DNA of 64,000 nt from Paramicrosporidium saccamoebae (Eukaryota > Rozellomycota). The position numbers and the translations under genes were made by a program. Below the pieces are notes generated by a model, which saw only the letters and a program-made list of their open reading frames with translations, had not been told where the DNA came from and did not search any database. The stretch covers positions 9,475 to 73,474 of the forward strand of contig MTSL01000065.1 of the NCBI GenBank assembly GCA_002794465.1. Reading direction: 5' to 3'. Below, piece by piece: positions 39,377-48,769 of this stretch. Position 1 is the first letter of the stretch. Every line of letters begins with the position of its first letter.

Positions 39377-41356
39377 ATGAACTTTACTGGTGTCGCTATC
39401 CTTGCACTTATCTGTGTCATATCCGCCTCTAAAATTGATGGGATTGAACTCAATTTGAGTGTCAAGGGTGAAATTGCAGACGCTGAGGCCAAAGAACAGG
39501 GTGGGCAAACGGGGTCCGAGCGGCAATTAGCGCCCCGAGAAGCTATGGGCCAAGCTAATATGAGGGATTACCGGGAAATAAAAGTAGCCCAAAATGTCAG
39601 AGAACAAACCAGACCGGGATACGACCGAGAAATAGCTCAATTCCGAAAATCTATGCGCCAGGCTGATATGGAGGCTAAGGAGGAACGGAAAGCGGCCCAA
39701 GAAAAGAAGAACCAAGCTCATGCTAATGAAAAGAGGGGATACGAAGCTATGATGATGAACCCGAAGGCTAGTCAGGAAGATCTACGTAACCTAAAAGTGA
39801 TCCATGGGGCTAACAGACGGGCCAGAGAGGCGAGTTTCAAAGCATTAACAGCGGCCCATGCAATCAATCATCGGATCAGACTTAAAACACTTGAAGAACT
39901 AATGGCGACCCAGAAAGCTGAGCGACAGGACAGAGAGAAGAAGCTTGGGGAACTAAAAGCGGCCCAGCATGGTGGAGAGCAGGCCAGAGTGAATGGCAGC
40001 CAGGAGCTGGTACAGCTCAAGGACGATACGGCAGCGTCGGATAAGAGGAAAAGAGAAGAGAGAAAAGCGGCCCAAATAGCTATACATCAGGCTAATCGAA
40101 AGGATGCCGAAGAACTAAGAGCGTTTCAACAAATGATGAGCCAAGCTGACGCGAGAGAAATGGAGGAGCGGAAAGCTATGGGCCAGGCTGATCCGAAAGC
40201 TTTAATAATGCTAGATAGGGCCCATAGGGCTAATAGATCTGCCAGACAAGCGAGACTTGGAGAACTTTCAGCGGCCCAAAAAATGCGCCGTCTGAACAGA
40301 AACATCGAGTCTAAGGAACTACCAGCCGCCCTCACAAGTGGAAAACAAGACGGACAAAAAGAGCTCGAAGAAACAATACTAGCCCATAATGCTAAACAAC
40401 AAGGCAGACCGGGAGATATTCAGGACTCGGCAAAATTTCAAGAATATACAGGCCGAGTTAATGAAAAGGAGAAAGAGGGACGAACTGTGCCTTATATAAC
40501 TAGAACTCGGGCCGATAATAAGGAAAAGAAGGAATTCGACGCGGCCCAGCAAACTCTCAGCCAAGCTAATATAAAGGATCACCAGGAAATAGAAGCAACC
40601 CAAAATGTCAGAGAACAAACCAGAGCGGGGTACAACCGGGAGATAGCACAATTCCAAGCATTCATGGAGCAGGCTGATAAGAAGGCTAAGGAGGAACGGA
40701 TAGCGGCCACAGAGAATGAGCAACAGGCTAGAGAAGAGAGTGCTAAGGAGATAAGGGCGGCCCAAGGAAAGAACGACCAAGCCCATGTTAATGAAAGGAG
40801 GGAATACGAAGCTATGGAGGCGGACCCGAAGGCTGATCCGAAGGTTCTATATAACCTAAAGGTGACCTGTGAGACTAACAGGCAGATCAGAGAGGCGGAT
40901 TTCATGAAATTATCAGCGGCCCATGCAATCAATCATCGGATCAGACTTAAAACACTTGAAGAACTNNNNNNNNNNGCCCAGAAAGTTGAGCAACGGGCCA
41001 GGATGGAGAAGCTTGAGGAACTGAAAGAGGCCCGGAAATTAAGTGTAGACCGACCTGATGGTAAGGATGCCAGGAAGCCAAGAGCGGCCTACGAGGCTAA
41101 TAGAAGGGCCAGACAGATGAGGTACAGGAACCCAAGTGCGACCCACGCAGTCAAGAACCAACCCAGACAGAAGAAGGTTGGAGAACTAGTAGTGGCCCAG
41201 GAAGTTGAGCAACAGGGCAGACAGGCGAGATACAGGAAATTAGATGCGACCCGCAACACTAAGGAACAAGCCAGGAAAGAGACTAAGCAAAAGGTTATCG
41301 ATGAACAGCCACCGAAACAACTAAAGATCCAAAAGGCCGAGAAAGATGGCTTTTAG
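39377..41356 (+). CDS. Long repetitive secreted protein, MNF family, ~659 aa
   Basis: Starts with the family signal peptide (MNFTGVAILALICVISAS). The rest is almost entirely charged, helix-forming repeats rich in Ala, Gln, Glu, Lys and Arg, with recurring RxARxxxLxxLxAAQ-type motifs. A large internal duplication is visible: about 39557-39910 resembles about 40567-40965 (shared NVREQTR.GY.REIAQF and AAHAINHRIRLKTLEE). No cysteine-rich or enzymatic domain. A 10-base run of N (40966-40975) sits at the end of the second repeat; the frame continues across it. Likely an extended coiled-coil secreted protein; role unknown. Confidence 0.65.
   Translation: MNFTGVAILALICVISASKIDGIELNLSVKGEIADAEAKEQGGQTGSERQLAPREAMGQANMRDYREIKVAQNVREQTRPGYDREIAQFRKSMRQADMEAKEERKAAQEKKNQAHANEKRGYEAMMMNPKASQEDLRNLKVIHGANRRAREASFKALTAAHAINHRIRLKTLEELMATQKAERQDREKKLGELKAAQHGGEQARVNGSQELVQLKDDTAASDKRKREERKAAQIAIHQANRKDAEELRAFQQMMSQADAREMEERKAMGQADPKALIMLDRAHRANRSARQARLGELSAAQKMRRLNRNIESKELPAALTSGKQDGQKELEETILAHNAKQQGRPGDIQDSAKFQEYTGRVNEKEKEGRTVPYITRTRADNKEKKEFDAAQQTLSQANIKDHQEIEATQNVREQTRAGYNREIAQFQAFMEQADKKAKEERIAATENEQQAREESAKEIRAAQGKNDQAHVNERREYEAMEADPKADPKVLYNLKVTCETNRQIREADFMKLSAAHAINHRIRLKTLEEXXXXAQKVEQRARMEKLEELKEARKLSVDRPDGKDARKPRAAYEANRRARQMRYRNPSATHAVKNQPRQKKVGELVVAQEVEQQGRQARYRKLDATRNTKEQARKETKQKVIDEQPPKQLKIQKAEKDGF
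40966..40975. other. Assembly gap (10 N)
   Basis: Ten N lie inside the repeat protein gene. In the first repeat copy the equivalent interval is 3 nt shorter, so the placeholder is compatible with an in-frame small gap, but its true length is unknown. Repeats of ~1 kb make local collapse likely. Confidence 0.95.
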
Positions 41357-41931
41357 GACAAAGAACTACAACAATCCAAACCAATAATCAAACTGATAAA
41401 ATGTCTGGAAAAGGCTATGAAATAAACCATGCGTATTTCAAACTGTGCAAGAGAAGCGGATCTAAGTAGTCTAGAAGAGACGAAAGTCAAAGAGCTAACG
41501 ATATTCGAAAAATTCCAGTAATGTAAACGCCAGATTGTCTTTATAATAATTCTGGATAGACATTTATAAATGTTTGGTGCGCTATAATTTGCCCGATAGT
41601 TCAGTTTGTGACGTGGAGGGTTGATTAGTTGCTGGGTACTTGAGGACAGTGAGATGTGTATCCATACTATTCTAGGATTAGCAGTGAACAGGTTTTCTTC
41701 TCGCCTAAGCTGGGCCGTGATGTTATCCCCACTGCGCGACACCTCTATAGGTAGCCATTCTTAATATGACCAGACTGGACTATAAAATTGCTATCTAGGT
41801 CACACTTACCAACCACAAGCGGATGCTGGTTAACACAGCCACTTACTACGCGCCTCACAATTGTAATTTTTGTAGCAATTCCAATTATAGACTAATGTTT
41901 ACTCGAAAACCCAACTCGCCCAGCTGCAAAT
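41357..41931. other. Intergenic region with a MITE-like repeat
   Basis: Apart from the repeat at 41607-41741, no gene is supported. The remainder is AT-rich flank between the repeat-protein gene and the NDP-kinase-like gene, which converge here. Confidence 0.5.
41607..41741 (+). repeat. MITE-like repeat, 135 bp
   Basis: Begins TGTGACGTGGAGGGTTGATT, continues GAGGACAGTGAGATGTGTAT, CATACTATTCTAGGATTAGC, and ends CCCCACTGCGCGACA. The internal sequence is closest to the copies at 48342-48477 and 62434-62616. Confidence 0.75.
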
Positions 41932-42784
41932 TTAATAAGAGTTAATAAAATGAATCTCCCGGGATGCAGACTCGTGCGAATCACTGGCATGGAAGGAATT
42001 CATAGTCTTGTCAACTCCGAACAATGCACGGAGAGAATTGGGATGTTCCAGCCTTGCAATTGCAGGATCTGTGGGTCCTACAATCTTCCGAAGATGCCTA
42101 ATTGCATCTGGTCCGCTGATCAGCATGGCTACCACCGGCCCGCTGCTGACGTAATCAACCAGTTCGGCAAAGAAAGACCGTTCCTGATGTTCCGTGTAGA
42201 ATTGGGACGCTTGCATCTTGTCCATCTGTAGAGTCCGAGTGAGAATCACCCTCAGTCCCGATTCCGTGACGATGCGCTGTACATCCATCTCAGCCCGTCC
42301 CACTATGTTCGGCTTCATCAGCAACAGCGTGTCCTCACTCGTTACCCCATCCGTTCCCCGTAATCCGCCAGCCAACAACGGAAACACCAAAGACACCATT
42401 TCCCTCGACATTGGGCCCCTAACATTTATATCGCCAGGGAGACTTACTGATGCAGCAAATGTGCTCGTCTCCAATTTAGATGCGGGTCTGCAGAATATAC
42501 TGCTACCAGAACCCAGTCCCTACAGTCAGCACGTCTAATACTTGAACTTACAGCTCGGGGAGTTGCACGTCCAGCTTTGCTGCAAGCGAGGCTGGTATCT
42601 TTCGAACTCCCAGTAGTTTGGTACTGTGGAGTGGCGCAAGATGGACTTCAAGGGCGCCCTCCATGCCAACCACCGTGCTCCAGTAGCTGGTGGGAAGCTC
42701 CGCCGGCCGCGTCCATAAGTACCATCCTATAAACACCGCCGCCGCGAGCACCAGAATAGTCGTGACACCCTCTGCACGCCCCAT
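41932..42784 (-). CDS. Membrane-anchored NDP-kinase-like protein, 263 aa, two introns
   Basis: Exons (minus) 42552-42784, 42448-42519, 41932-42418; introns of 32 nt (42520-42551) and 29 nt (42419-42447), both GTAAGT..TAG and in consistent phase. Exon 1 begins MGRAEGVTTILVLAAAVFIG, a membrane anchor. Exon 3 carries a nucleoside diphosphate kinase domain: TLLLMKPNIVGRAEMD, FYTEHQERSFFAELVDYVSSG, and the active-site loop FHASDSHESASREI with the catalytic His at about residue 245. Similar to the NME5/6 branch. The joint between anchor and kinase rests on the splice model; two separate genes is the alternative, but the exon-3 part then lacks a good start. Confidence 0.6.
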
Positions 42785-42859
42785 ACCCCCGCCGCTGAGC
42801 TAGGCATCCGTTTATTATTACTATTTTGGTGGATTGGTGAACGGGTCTGCATCTACAAA

Positions 42860-43048
42860 TTAGAACAATGCAATCTTGTTGTGCCTCCAGGTTTCACTAC
42901 TCATTAGCAACCCATACTTTGACATACCGGTCTTGTAGACAGAGTGATGTAGCCAGGTGATGAGGCCAAAGGTGACGACTGTGCCGACTATGAACGGACG
43001 CTCCGTGCGGAATGATACTCGTGGAAATCGTTTCGCATGGGCAAACAT
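42860..43048 (-). CDS. Small mitochondrial-type membrane protein, 62 aa
   Basis: ATG 43048 begins MFAHAKRFPRVSFR, a basic amphipathic start; one membrane span follows (PFIVGTVVTFGLITWL). Size, topology and the PF.VG..VTF pattern are reminiscent of the small ATP synthase subunit j (Atp18), but the similarity is too short to name it. The gene lies between the NDP-kinase-like gene and tricalbin, same strand. Could also be another small subunit of a respiratory complex. Confidence 0.5.
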   Translation of the reverse strand: MFAHAKRFPRVSFRTERPFIVGTVVTFGLITWLHHSVYKTGMSKYGLLMSSETWRHNKIALF

Positions 43049-43077
43049 TTTAATACAAATCACTTTATTTCTTTGAT

Positions 43078-46000
43078 CTACTTGGCTAGGAAGGAAAAGC
43101 GACGGCGATGCTTCGTGTCTACTAGATGCTGCGTGTCCATCGTCGCAGAGTACTTTAAGATGAGCTTTCCGTTAATCCCAGTCAAGGGCAACTCCAAGTG
43201 CTGTTCGCTGTCTGGAACATTTGCAATTCTGAGAGGAATGTCCGTTGGATGCTGGTCCCACGTAAGTACAACGTGTAAATCGCGCATATTCTCCGGCTCA
43301 ATGGTAAAACTTTCATTCCATCGGTGTTCGGTATTCTTGATGCCCCGTGTCTTGAAAATTGTGCGATTTCCATTCCTAATTTTTACTTTGCAATCAAAGG
43401 CGTCGATTGGTTCGTGAATCTCCAGACCTACTATGGTAATTTTCACGCCCGCTGCAGATTCCAAAGTGTGAGTAATCTCCTTATCGGTTTGAAGTGGAGG
43501 AGAGGCCACTCTAGAACTTGTTCTTGAATCTGCCACGGAGCTCATCGTTGAGCCTGCCATCGAGTCCATTTTCGAATCTGCTGTCGAGCCCGTCGTCAGG
43601 TCTGTCTTAGTATCTTGGTTGCCCAGGATCGCCACAAGCTCCGGAGATGTGAATGTTTTTGTCGGAGACGGCACCGCAATCACATTTTCGGTTGGCAATC
43701 TTCGGCGTCCTCTTCCGTCCTGTTCAGGGATAAAAATCAATCTTATGTGCAACATTCCTGATGAAACATTCTCCAAGGACAACTTGAGATCTTGCCACTT
43801 GTTAGGGGGCAAATTTTGTAGCTCGATATTGGCCATTCCCAGAGTTCGGCTGGCAGTAACCTTGTTCCAATCACGAAGCTCAACCTGCAAGATGGAAATG
43901 TCTCTCTGCTTAATCTCCACCTCGGCATTCTCCTCAAAGACTGGAGAGAGACACTTTTTGATGACGCTGGATTTAAAGAATTTGGTGCCATTCAGACGAA
44001 GGACGCAGAACGGATCACTGGTGCCATTAGAGTCTACGGCAATTAAATCCTCAGCAGACTTGAGTTGGATTTGCAAAACCCCACTCTCCTCCACCTCTGG
44101 CTCTAACTCGAGTCGCACAGGTCGATAAGTTGCGCGAATACTAATGCTGCCTTGTGTCATTCCTTCCAATTTGAGCGGCTCATTGCCTCTTAGATTCATC
44201 ATTCTGACACTCAAAGCGTCCACAAATTCCTCCTTTGCTCCATGCGTTTCGGTAATAGTAAAGTGCAGATTTCGACAGTCGTAGTCTTGAATGAGATATT
44301 CCACCCTCTTCTTCCACGAATGCTTTCCTTCCCCTCCAATATGCGCCGGCGTGGTGGTCAAAAATGGATCACAATTCTCAAATGCAACTTTCAAATAATG
44401 CAGAGAGTTAATTGTCGTGGGAAGGACGCCATCAACAGAGATAGAGTGCACCTCCAGAATACCACAATTAGATCTCATAGCCGCCACTTCGGGATCCACA
44501 AGATTGTAGGGCTCCTCTTCTGGCGGTGGGGCCAAGTTCTGGGCAGGATAAATGCCAACTGTGAAACGAAGCTTTGCTGGGAGGGTATCCCCGTCAGTGT
44601 CAGCCAAATGGTTATTTCTCTCAATATCACATCCTTCGTGGGCAAGCAGCTCAGCAATCGTGCAGGAAACATGTCCGTAGCTAGTTCCCTTCTCCGCATG
44701 CTGCACATCAAGAGTAATGACGTCCTTGCTGTCTTTGGCAATAGTAACAATGTGCTTGTTCCAGACTGGAGAGCTTTCCACGACAGCAGCCTTAGTTTTG
44801 CCTGCCAGTCTTCCACTAATGTCTACTGCAACTCTATAACCCCCTTTGCACGCCTTGAATCCGCTTCCAGAGATGACGTGAATGCGGGCAACGCCGAGAC
44901 AAGATGTAAAGTTAAGATCGAGGCTACTGCTGACATCAATACGAACTGGCCTAAACAAGAATGAAGCGTAAAATTGAGCCCTTTCCTCCTCGTCAAAGGA
45001 GAACCAATCGGTCCGGTTTAACAACTGGCTGAATGGGGCAGTCCATTTCCCGTAAACGACCTCATCCTTTGTGCCATGTCTTAGTAGTATTGTTACGCTC
45101 GACTCGTCCTTGTGTTCAAGGAAAACTTCAAAGACTTCGTCCCAAGTGGGATTATTGGTCCTCCTCTTAGTTCTAGATCGATGCTGCTTTCCCTCTCGCA
45201 GTCTTGGCGGATCTTTCCAATCGAATTTAAAGTTACTTGGATGAACATACACCTCATAACAACAGGTGACCCCTTTCTTATCCTCGCCAAACAGGTCCTT
45301 GAGCTGATGCAGGCTAATTTGAACAATACCTGATTCAAAATTCAAATCCGCTTCGGGATCCGGCTCGTCCGCTGCTGGATAATACTCTATACCGAAATTT
45401 AGTTCCCCGCGGATCTTGCTCGATTCGTGACCTACAACTGTGCGCCAAACATTTTTGGAAGAGGTCATGTCAAGTTCAAGGTCACTGATAGGAAAGGTCA
45501 CACTCCCAAGCATACTAGTCGGTGTGCCCATGATGACAAATGACACGGGATTCTTCAGAGTGTGGATGAGGATGTAAAACACTTGATTCCACGACATTGT
45601 ACTCGGATCCAACACGGTAGAGATGGCCTTGTTCTTGTTGCCAATTTGAACCTTTACAAAAGGCTGCACAAGGTTTCCGACCAGCTTCATCCCACGCACT
45701 TCGTAGAGGGATACCTTGAGCACTCCAATCGACCGTACATCCGAGTAGCTTCTCCTCAATGGAATGACAACCATATTTGGGTCTACCATCGTATCATTGA
45801 TAGTCTCGGTGAGGCTAGAAGAGATCCAGTTGGACAGGCCAGGGAGATCCATCAAGTCAAACGATTTCAATGGCTTCAGGATAAAATCGAACCGAGGCGT
45901 TTCGAGAAACCCAAGCTGGATCTTGTTGACAAATGGAACAGTGGGGCCAAGTTCCAGCTGCAAGCGCAACTTTCCGAATATCGAAATCTCCTTGAGCATT

Positions 46001-46677
46001 ACAGGCACATCGACACCAAGTCTCCCTTTGCCCATGCGGGCGTTGAGTACAACTTTGGAATTCCACTGTGGTGATGAAGTATCGCCCGTTGCGACGCTGG
46101 TATCAGTGTCTTTGGGGATAAAGCACACTTCGACGTCCAGGTGCACAACGTCCGGCTGCGTCTTTGGATGGACTCGAGCACTCAGGATTGTCGGCGCGCT
46201 GGAACCCAATGTAAATTCCGTCAGCATTAGCGAGTCCAGGAACGACGGACACGCCTCTTCCAATACAGCATTCACCCTTTCTGTCACCTTTACACTGATG
46301 ACCGGCTCTAATACAGTCCATAGTCGTACTGCTATAAAGTTCAGCCACTCTGCCGACTCGGCATGGCGTTCTAATCGTTGTCGGGCGACGTCACGCTCGA
46401 GGGCGTGGCGATGGTAACGCCGGAGTCGGGCGACACGGCGGAACATAAAGTTATAGGTAAGGAAGAGAAATATAGATGTCCAAACGATGGAAAAGTGGAA
46501 ACGACCGAGGAGATAACTGCCAAAGGTAGCAATAGAAATGAGCACGATAATAGGAACAAGTGATCCGGCAGACGGCGACAGCGTCTCAGGCTCTTCAGGC
46601 GGATGCATGGCTACCACAGCAGATTTCGAGGAGTCTTCCCTGGATTTTACAGCTTGGGGCGCATCGGTACTTGACAT
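43078..46677 (-). CDS. Tricalbin-type ER-plasma membrane tether, 1199 aa
   Basis: Family hallmark order: N-terminal membrane hairpin (about residues 40-80), an SMP lipid-transfer domain (about 105-300, starting AESAEWLNFIAVRLWTVLEP and ending before NMVVIPL), then a series of C2 domains. C2 units can be seen near VLKVSLYEVRGMKL, VQISLHQLKDLF, ARIHVISGSGFKA, LQIQLKSAEDLIAVDSNGTS and VKITIVGLEI. The fifth unit has Asp residues at a Ca-binding loop (DSNGTSDPF). Tricalbins (E-Syt) tether ER to plasma membrane and move glycerolipids. Starts at ATG 46677. Length matches yeast Tcb1-3. Confidence 0.9.
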   Translation of the reverse strand: MSSTDAPQAVKSREDSSKSAVVAMHPPEEPETLSPSAGSLVPIIVLISIATFGSYLLGRFHFSIVWTSIFLFLTYNFMFRRVARLRRYHRHALERDVARQRLERHAESAEWLNFIAVRLWTVLEPVISVKVTERVNAVLEEACPSFLDSLMLTEFTLGSSAPTILSARVHPKTQPDVVHLDVEVCFIPKDTDTSVATGDTSSPQWNSKVVLNARMGKGRLGVDVPVMLKEISIFGKLRLQLELGPTVPFVNKIQLGFLETPRFDFILKPLKSFDLMDLPGLSNWISSSLTETINDTMVDPNMVVIPLRRSYSDVRSIGVLKVSLYEVRGMKLVGNLVQPFVKVQIGNKNKAISTVLDPSTMSWNQVFYILIHTLKNPVSFVIMGTPTSMLGSVTFPISDLELDMTSSKNVWRTVVGHESSKIRGELNFGIEYYPAADEPDPEADLNFESGIVQISLHQLKDLFGEDKKGVTCCYEVYVHPSNFKFDWKDPPRLREGKQHRSRTKRRTNNPTWDEVFEVFLEHKDESSVTILLRHGTKDEVVYGKWTAPFSQLLNRTDWFSFDEEERAQFYASFLFRPVRIDVSSSLDLNFTSCLGVARIHVISGSGFKACKGGYRVAVDISGRLAGKTKAAVVESSPVWNKHIVTIAKDSKDVITLDVQHAEKGTSYGHVSCTIAELLAHEGCDIERNNHLADTDGDTLPAKLRFTVGIYPAQNLAPPPEEEPYNLVDPEVAAMRSNCGILEVHSISVDGVLPTTINSLHYLKVAFENCDPFLTTTPAHIGGEGKHSWKKRVEYLIQDYDCRNLHFTITETHGAKEEFVDALSVRMMNLRGNEPLKLEGMTQGSISIRATYRPVRLELEPEVEESGVLQIQLKSAEDLIAVDSNGTSDPFCVLRLNGTKFFKSSVIKKCLSPVFEENAEVEIKQRDISILQVELRDWNKVTASRTLGMANIELQNLPPNKWQDLKLSLENVSSGMLHIRLIFIPEQDGRGRRRLPTENVIAVPSPTKTFTSPELVAILGNQDTKTDLTTGSTADSKMDSMAGSTMSSVADSRTSSRVASPPLQTDKEITHTLESAAGVKITIVGLEIHEPIDAFDCKVKIRNGNRTIFKTRGIKNTEHRWNESFTIEPENMRDLHVVLTWDQHPTDIPLRIANVPDSEQHLELPLTGINGKLILKYSATMDTQHLVDTKHRRRFSFLAK

Positions 46678-46795
46678 GGTCCATAAGCTCGCCTGGGCTC
46701 TCAGTTATCGCGGCCATGCGAGTTGACCAATAATATTAGCCAAACTCGACAGTGCGTCATAATCGACCAATCACTACAAATGTGTTTATTAGAAT

Positions 46796-48130
46796 TCATG
46801 CTCTTGACCGGGAAGTTTCAATCTCGCCGAGTTTGAATCGAACCTTTAATTCCTTCTTTTGGACCCGGTTCTCGCGCCTCTCAGTTTTGATGGCTGCCTT
46901 TCGTGCCTTCTTTTCCTCGGCGGTCTCATCCTTAGACCTGGACTGACCCTTATTTTCCTTAGGTGCTTCAGGTTCCCGTTCCGTATGGTCCATATTAGGA
47001 CCCGACTCTATGGGCATTCCGGTGCGTCTCGACAGCCGGATTATGCTTGCCGGCTTCTTACTCACTTCACGGATTACGTTTGGAAGGTTTTCTGTGTTGG
47101 TGAGGGTGGCAGCAAGAGATTGGCAATCAAAATGATCGCTACTCTCATCTGAACTGCCCTCAACATCCACATCGTCATCAGTATCCGACACTTGGCGGTT
47201 TAAAATGGCCAAACTTGGGACGCCCATCTCTTTTCTGATATCATCGAGCAGCAAAATGGCTCCCTGTTTACGCTCTGCTACAGTGGGTCTGAGGTATTCG
47301 TTTTGCTGAGAGAGGAATTCATCCAAAGCTTCCTGCATTGCCTCCTCCACCTCCTCACCATCCATGTCCTCGTCGTCCAGGTCGACCATATCCAAGTCGT
47401 CTTCTCCGTCGTACATTTTTAGGATTGCGTCAAACTTATTGTCGATTGATGTAATAGCCAAGCTGTGAGCATACGCAGTCCCCCGAAGCGACCCACAATC
47501 AGAGTATGAATCGTCGTCAGTGTCATCTTCCACTGATAGTTCCTTTTTCTCTCTATATGCAGAATAGTCAACTGGACAGAGGACCGCTGCCTCGTCTCGG
47601 TTCAGTTTGACGACAAAGTCGTCTTCGAAATCTTCATCCTCAAATGCTTCATCATCGAGAGCATCTAGTACTTCCCGGACTGCAGGATCAATGTCCAACT
47701 CTTGGATATTATCGTATGTTGCGTGGTTCAGTGCGGTGGCCTCATCCACTATGACAGTTGCATCCACTTCTTGGGTAGAGGCGGCAGGGATGAAGACTGC
47801 GTCTGGGGCCTCGCCGATCCGCTTCAAGTGTCTAGTGTAGTCATAGGAGCTGTCGTCGTAATATATTCCGTATTTTGCCGCTTCGCCCGCTTCGTGGCCA
47901 TCCAGCTCTTCAGGATGCTGCGGACTCGTTATCGTATCTAGGTCTAGCTCTTCCATGACCACGGGCAGCTCGTCGTCGCCGTTCATTTCAGCCATTTTCA
48001 TGGCTGCTGCCTCGTTCATAGGGGCAAAGGCGCGCTCTGATGCATCTCCCTCGCCAGCCTGGTCTCGGACACTCTTTTGCACTAGTCGGAAATGGAGTGC
48101 GTTCTTTTTGTCTATGTACTGTCTCGTCAT
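46796..48130 (-). CDS. LTV1: 40S biogenesis factor Ltv1, 444 aa
   Basis: Conserved N-terminus (KKNALHFRLVQKSVRDQ), the KYGIYYDDSSYDYTRHLKRIG motif, an acidic middle (several Asp/Glu runs), and a basic C-terminal helix. Ltv1 chaperones uS3 and eS10 on pre-40S particles and is released by casein kinase phosphorylation. Starts at ATG 48130. Single exon, normal length. The next gene downstream on the same strand is tricalbin, 118 bp away. Confidence 0.9.
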   Translation of the reverse strand: MTRQYIDKKNALHFRLVQKSVRDQAGEGDASERAFAPMNEAAAMKMAEMNGDDELPVVMEELDLDTITSPQHPEELDGHEAGEAAKYGIYYDDSSYDYTRHLKRIGEAPDAVFIPAASTQEVDATVIVDEATALNHATYDNIQELDIDPAVREVLDALDDEAFEDEDFEDDFVVKLNRDEAAVLCPVDYSAYREKKELSVEDDTDDDSYSDCGSLRGTAYAHSLAITSIDNKFDAILKMYDGEDDLDMVDLDDEDMDGEEVEEAMQEALDEFLSQQNEYLRPTVAERKQGAILLLDDIRKEMGVPSLAILNRQVSDTDDDVDVEGSSDESSDHFDCQSLAATLTNTENLPNVIREVSKKPASIIRLSRRTGMPIESGPNMDHTEREPEAPKENKGQSRSKDETAEEKKARKAAIKTERRENRVQKKELKVRFKLGEIETSRSRA

Positions 48131-48341
48131 GAAATCCAGTCACCCGTCACCGGGGTATCTAGGTATTATTTACAAGTCCAACCCTGCTTTCAAAATCTGA
48201 GCTAAGCTGGGTTGGTGAGAGCGAGCCGATGTTAATAAAGTGCAAACCTACATATATATAAATGTATGAATAAACAAAGAGATACGAGCGGGGACGTAAA
48301 GAATATGCTAAACAGTATTTGATTATGATTGGCAATCCTAG

Positions 48342-48477
48342 TGTCGCGTAGTGGGGATAAATAGTATGGACTGTCAGGCAAGAAAGGGGGGGTCTGTTTA
48401 CTACTAATCCTATAATAGTATGGATACACATCCCACTGTCCTCAAATACCCGGCAAAGCGATCCACTATAGCACACA
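48342..48477 (-). repeat. MITE-like repeat, 136 bp
   Basis: Minus orientation: TGTGTGCTATAGTGGATCGC, then GGGTATTTGAGGACAGTGGG, CCATACTATTATAGGATTAG, CTGACAGTCCATACTATTTA, ending TCCCCACTACGCGACA. Very close to the copy at 62434-62616 in its 3' half. Confidence 0.8.
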
Positions 48478-48489
48478 AATACGTCTATA

Positions 48490-48630
48490 TCTTTAGTAAG
48501 AGCCGCTCGCCCGCTAAAAGACCCTGTTGACTAGCATCCGCTTATGATCAATGATACAGCCCAATTCAGTCCGGTCATATTGAGGGTAGCGGCTATAAAG
48601 ACGCCCTTAATAAGAAAACACTCCCGCGTA
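48490..48630 (+). repeat. Second interspersed repeat, copy 1
   Basis: Aligns with 58260-58400: GACTAGCATCCGCTTATGAT, CATATTGAGGGTAGCGGCTA and TATAAAGACGCCCTTAATAA correspond to GACAGCATCCGTCTATGATT, CATATTGAGGATTCAGTCTA and TATAAAGGTCCCGCATACTT. In both places it sits next to a MITE-like copy, so the two may be pieces of one larger element. The TATAAAG block suggests it may carry a promoter. Confidence 0.6.
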
Positions 48631-48769
48631 ACCACCCGGCTTGGAGTATTGTACTTTGATTAGTTACAATGTCACAGTAATCTTCTCAGATGCTGGATCT
48701 ATCTACCAGTATACCTACAAATTTAGAGAAAAAACAATTAATTGCAACTGCATTTTCCAACGGCCCGTG

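Larger units (their letters stand above)
48131..48769. other. Intergenic region with two repeat elements
   Basis: Between LTV1 and the 48770 gene there is a MITE-like repeat (48342-48477, minus) followed by a second repeat family (48490-48630). The stretch just before 48770 has no clear TATA box. The frame of the 48770 gene is open back to 48641 without an ATG. Confidence 0.6.
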
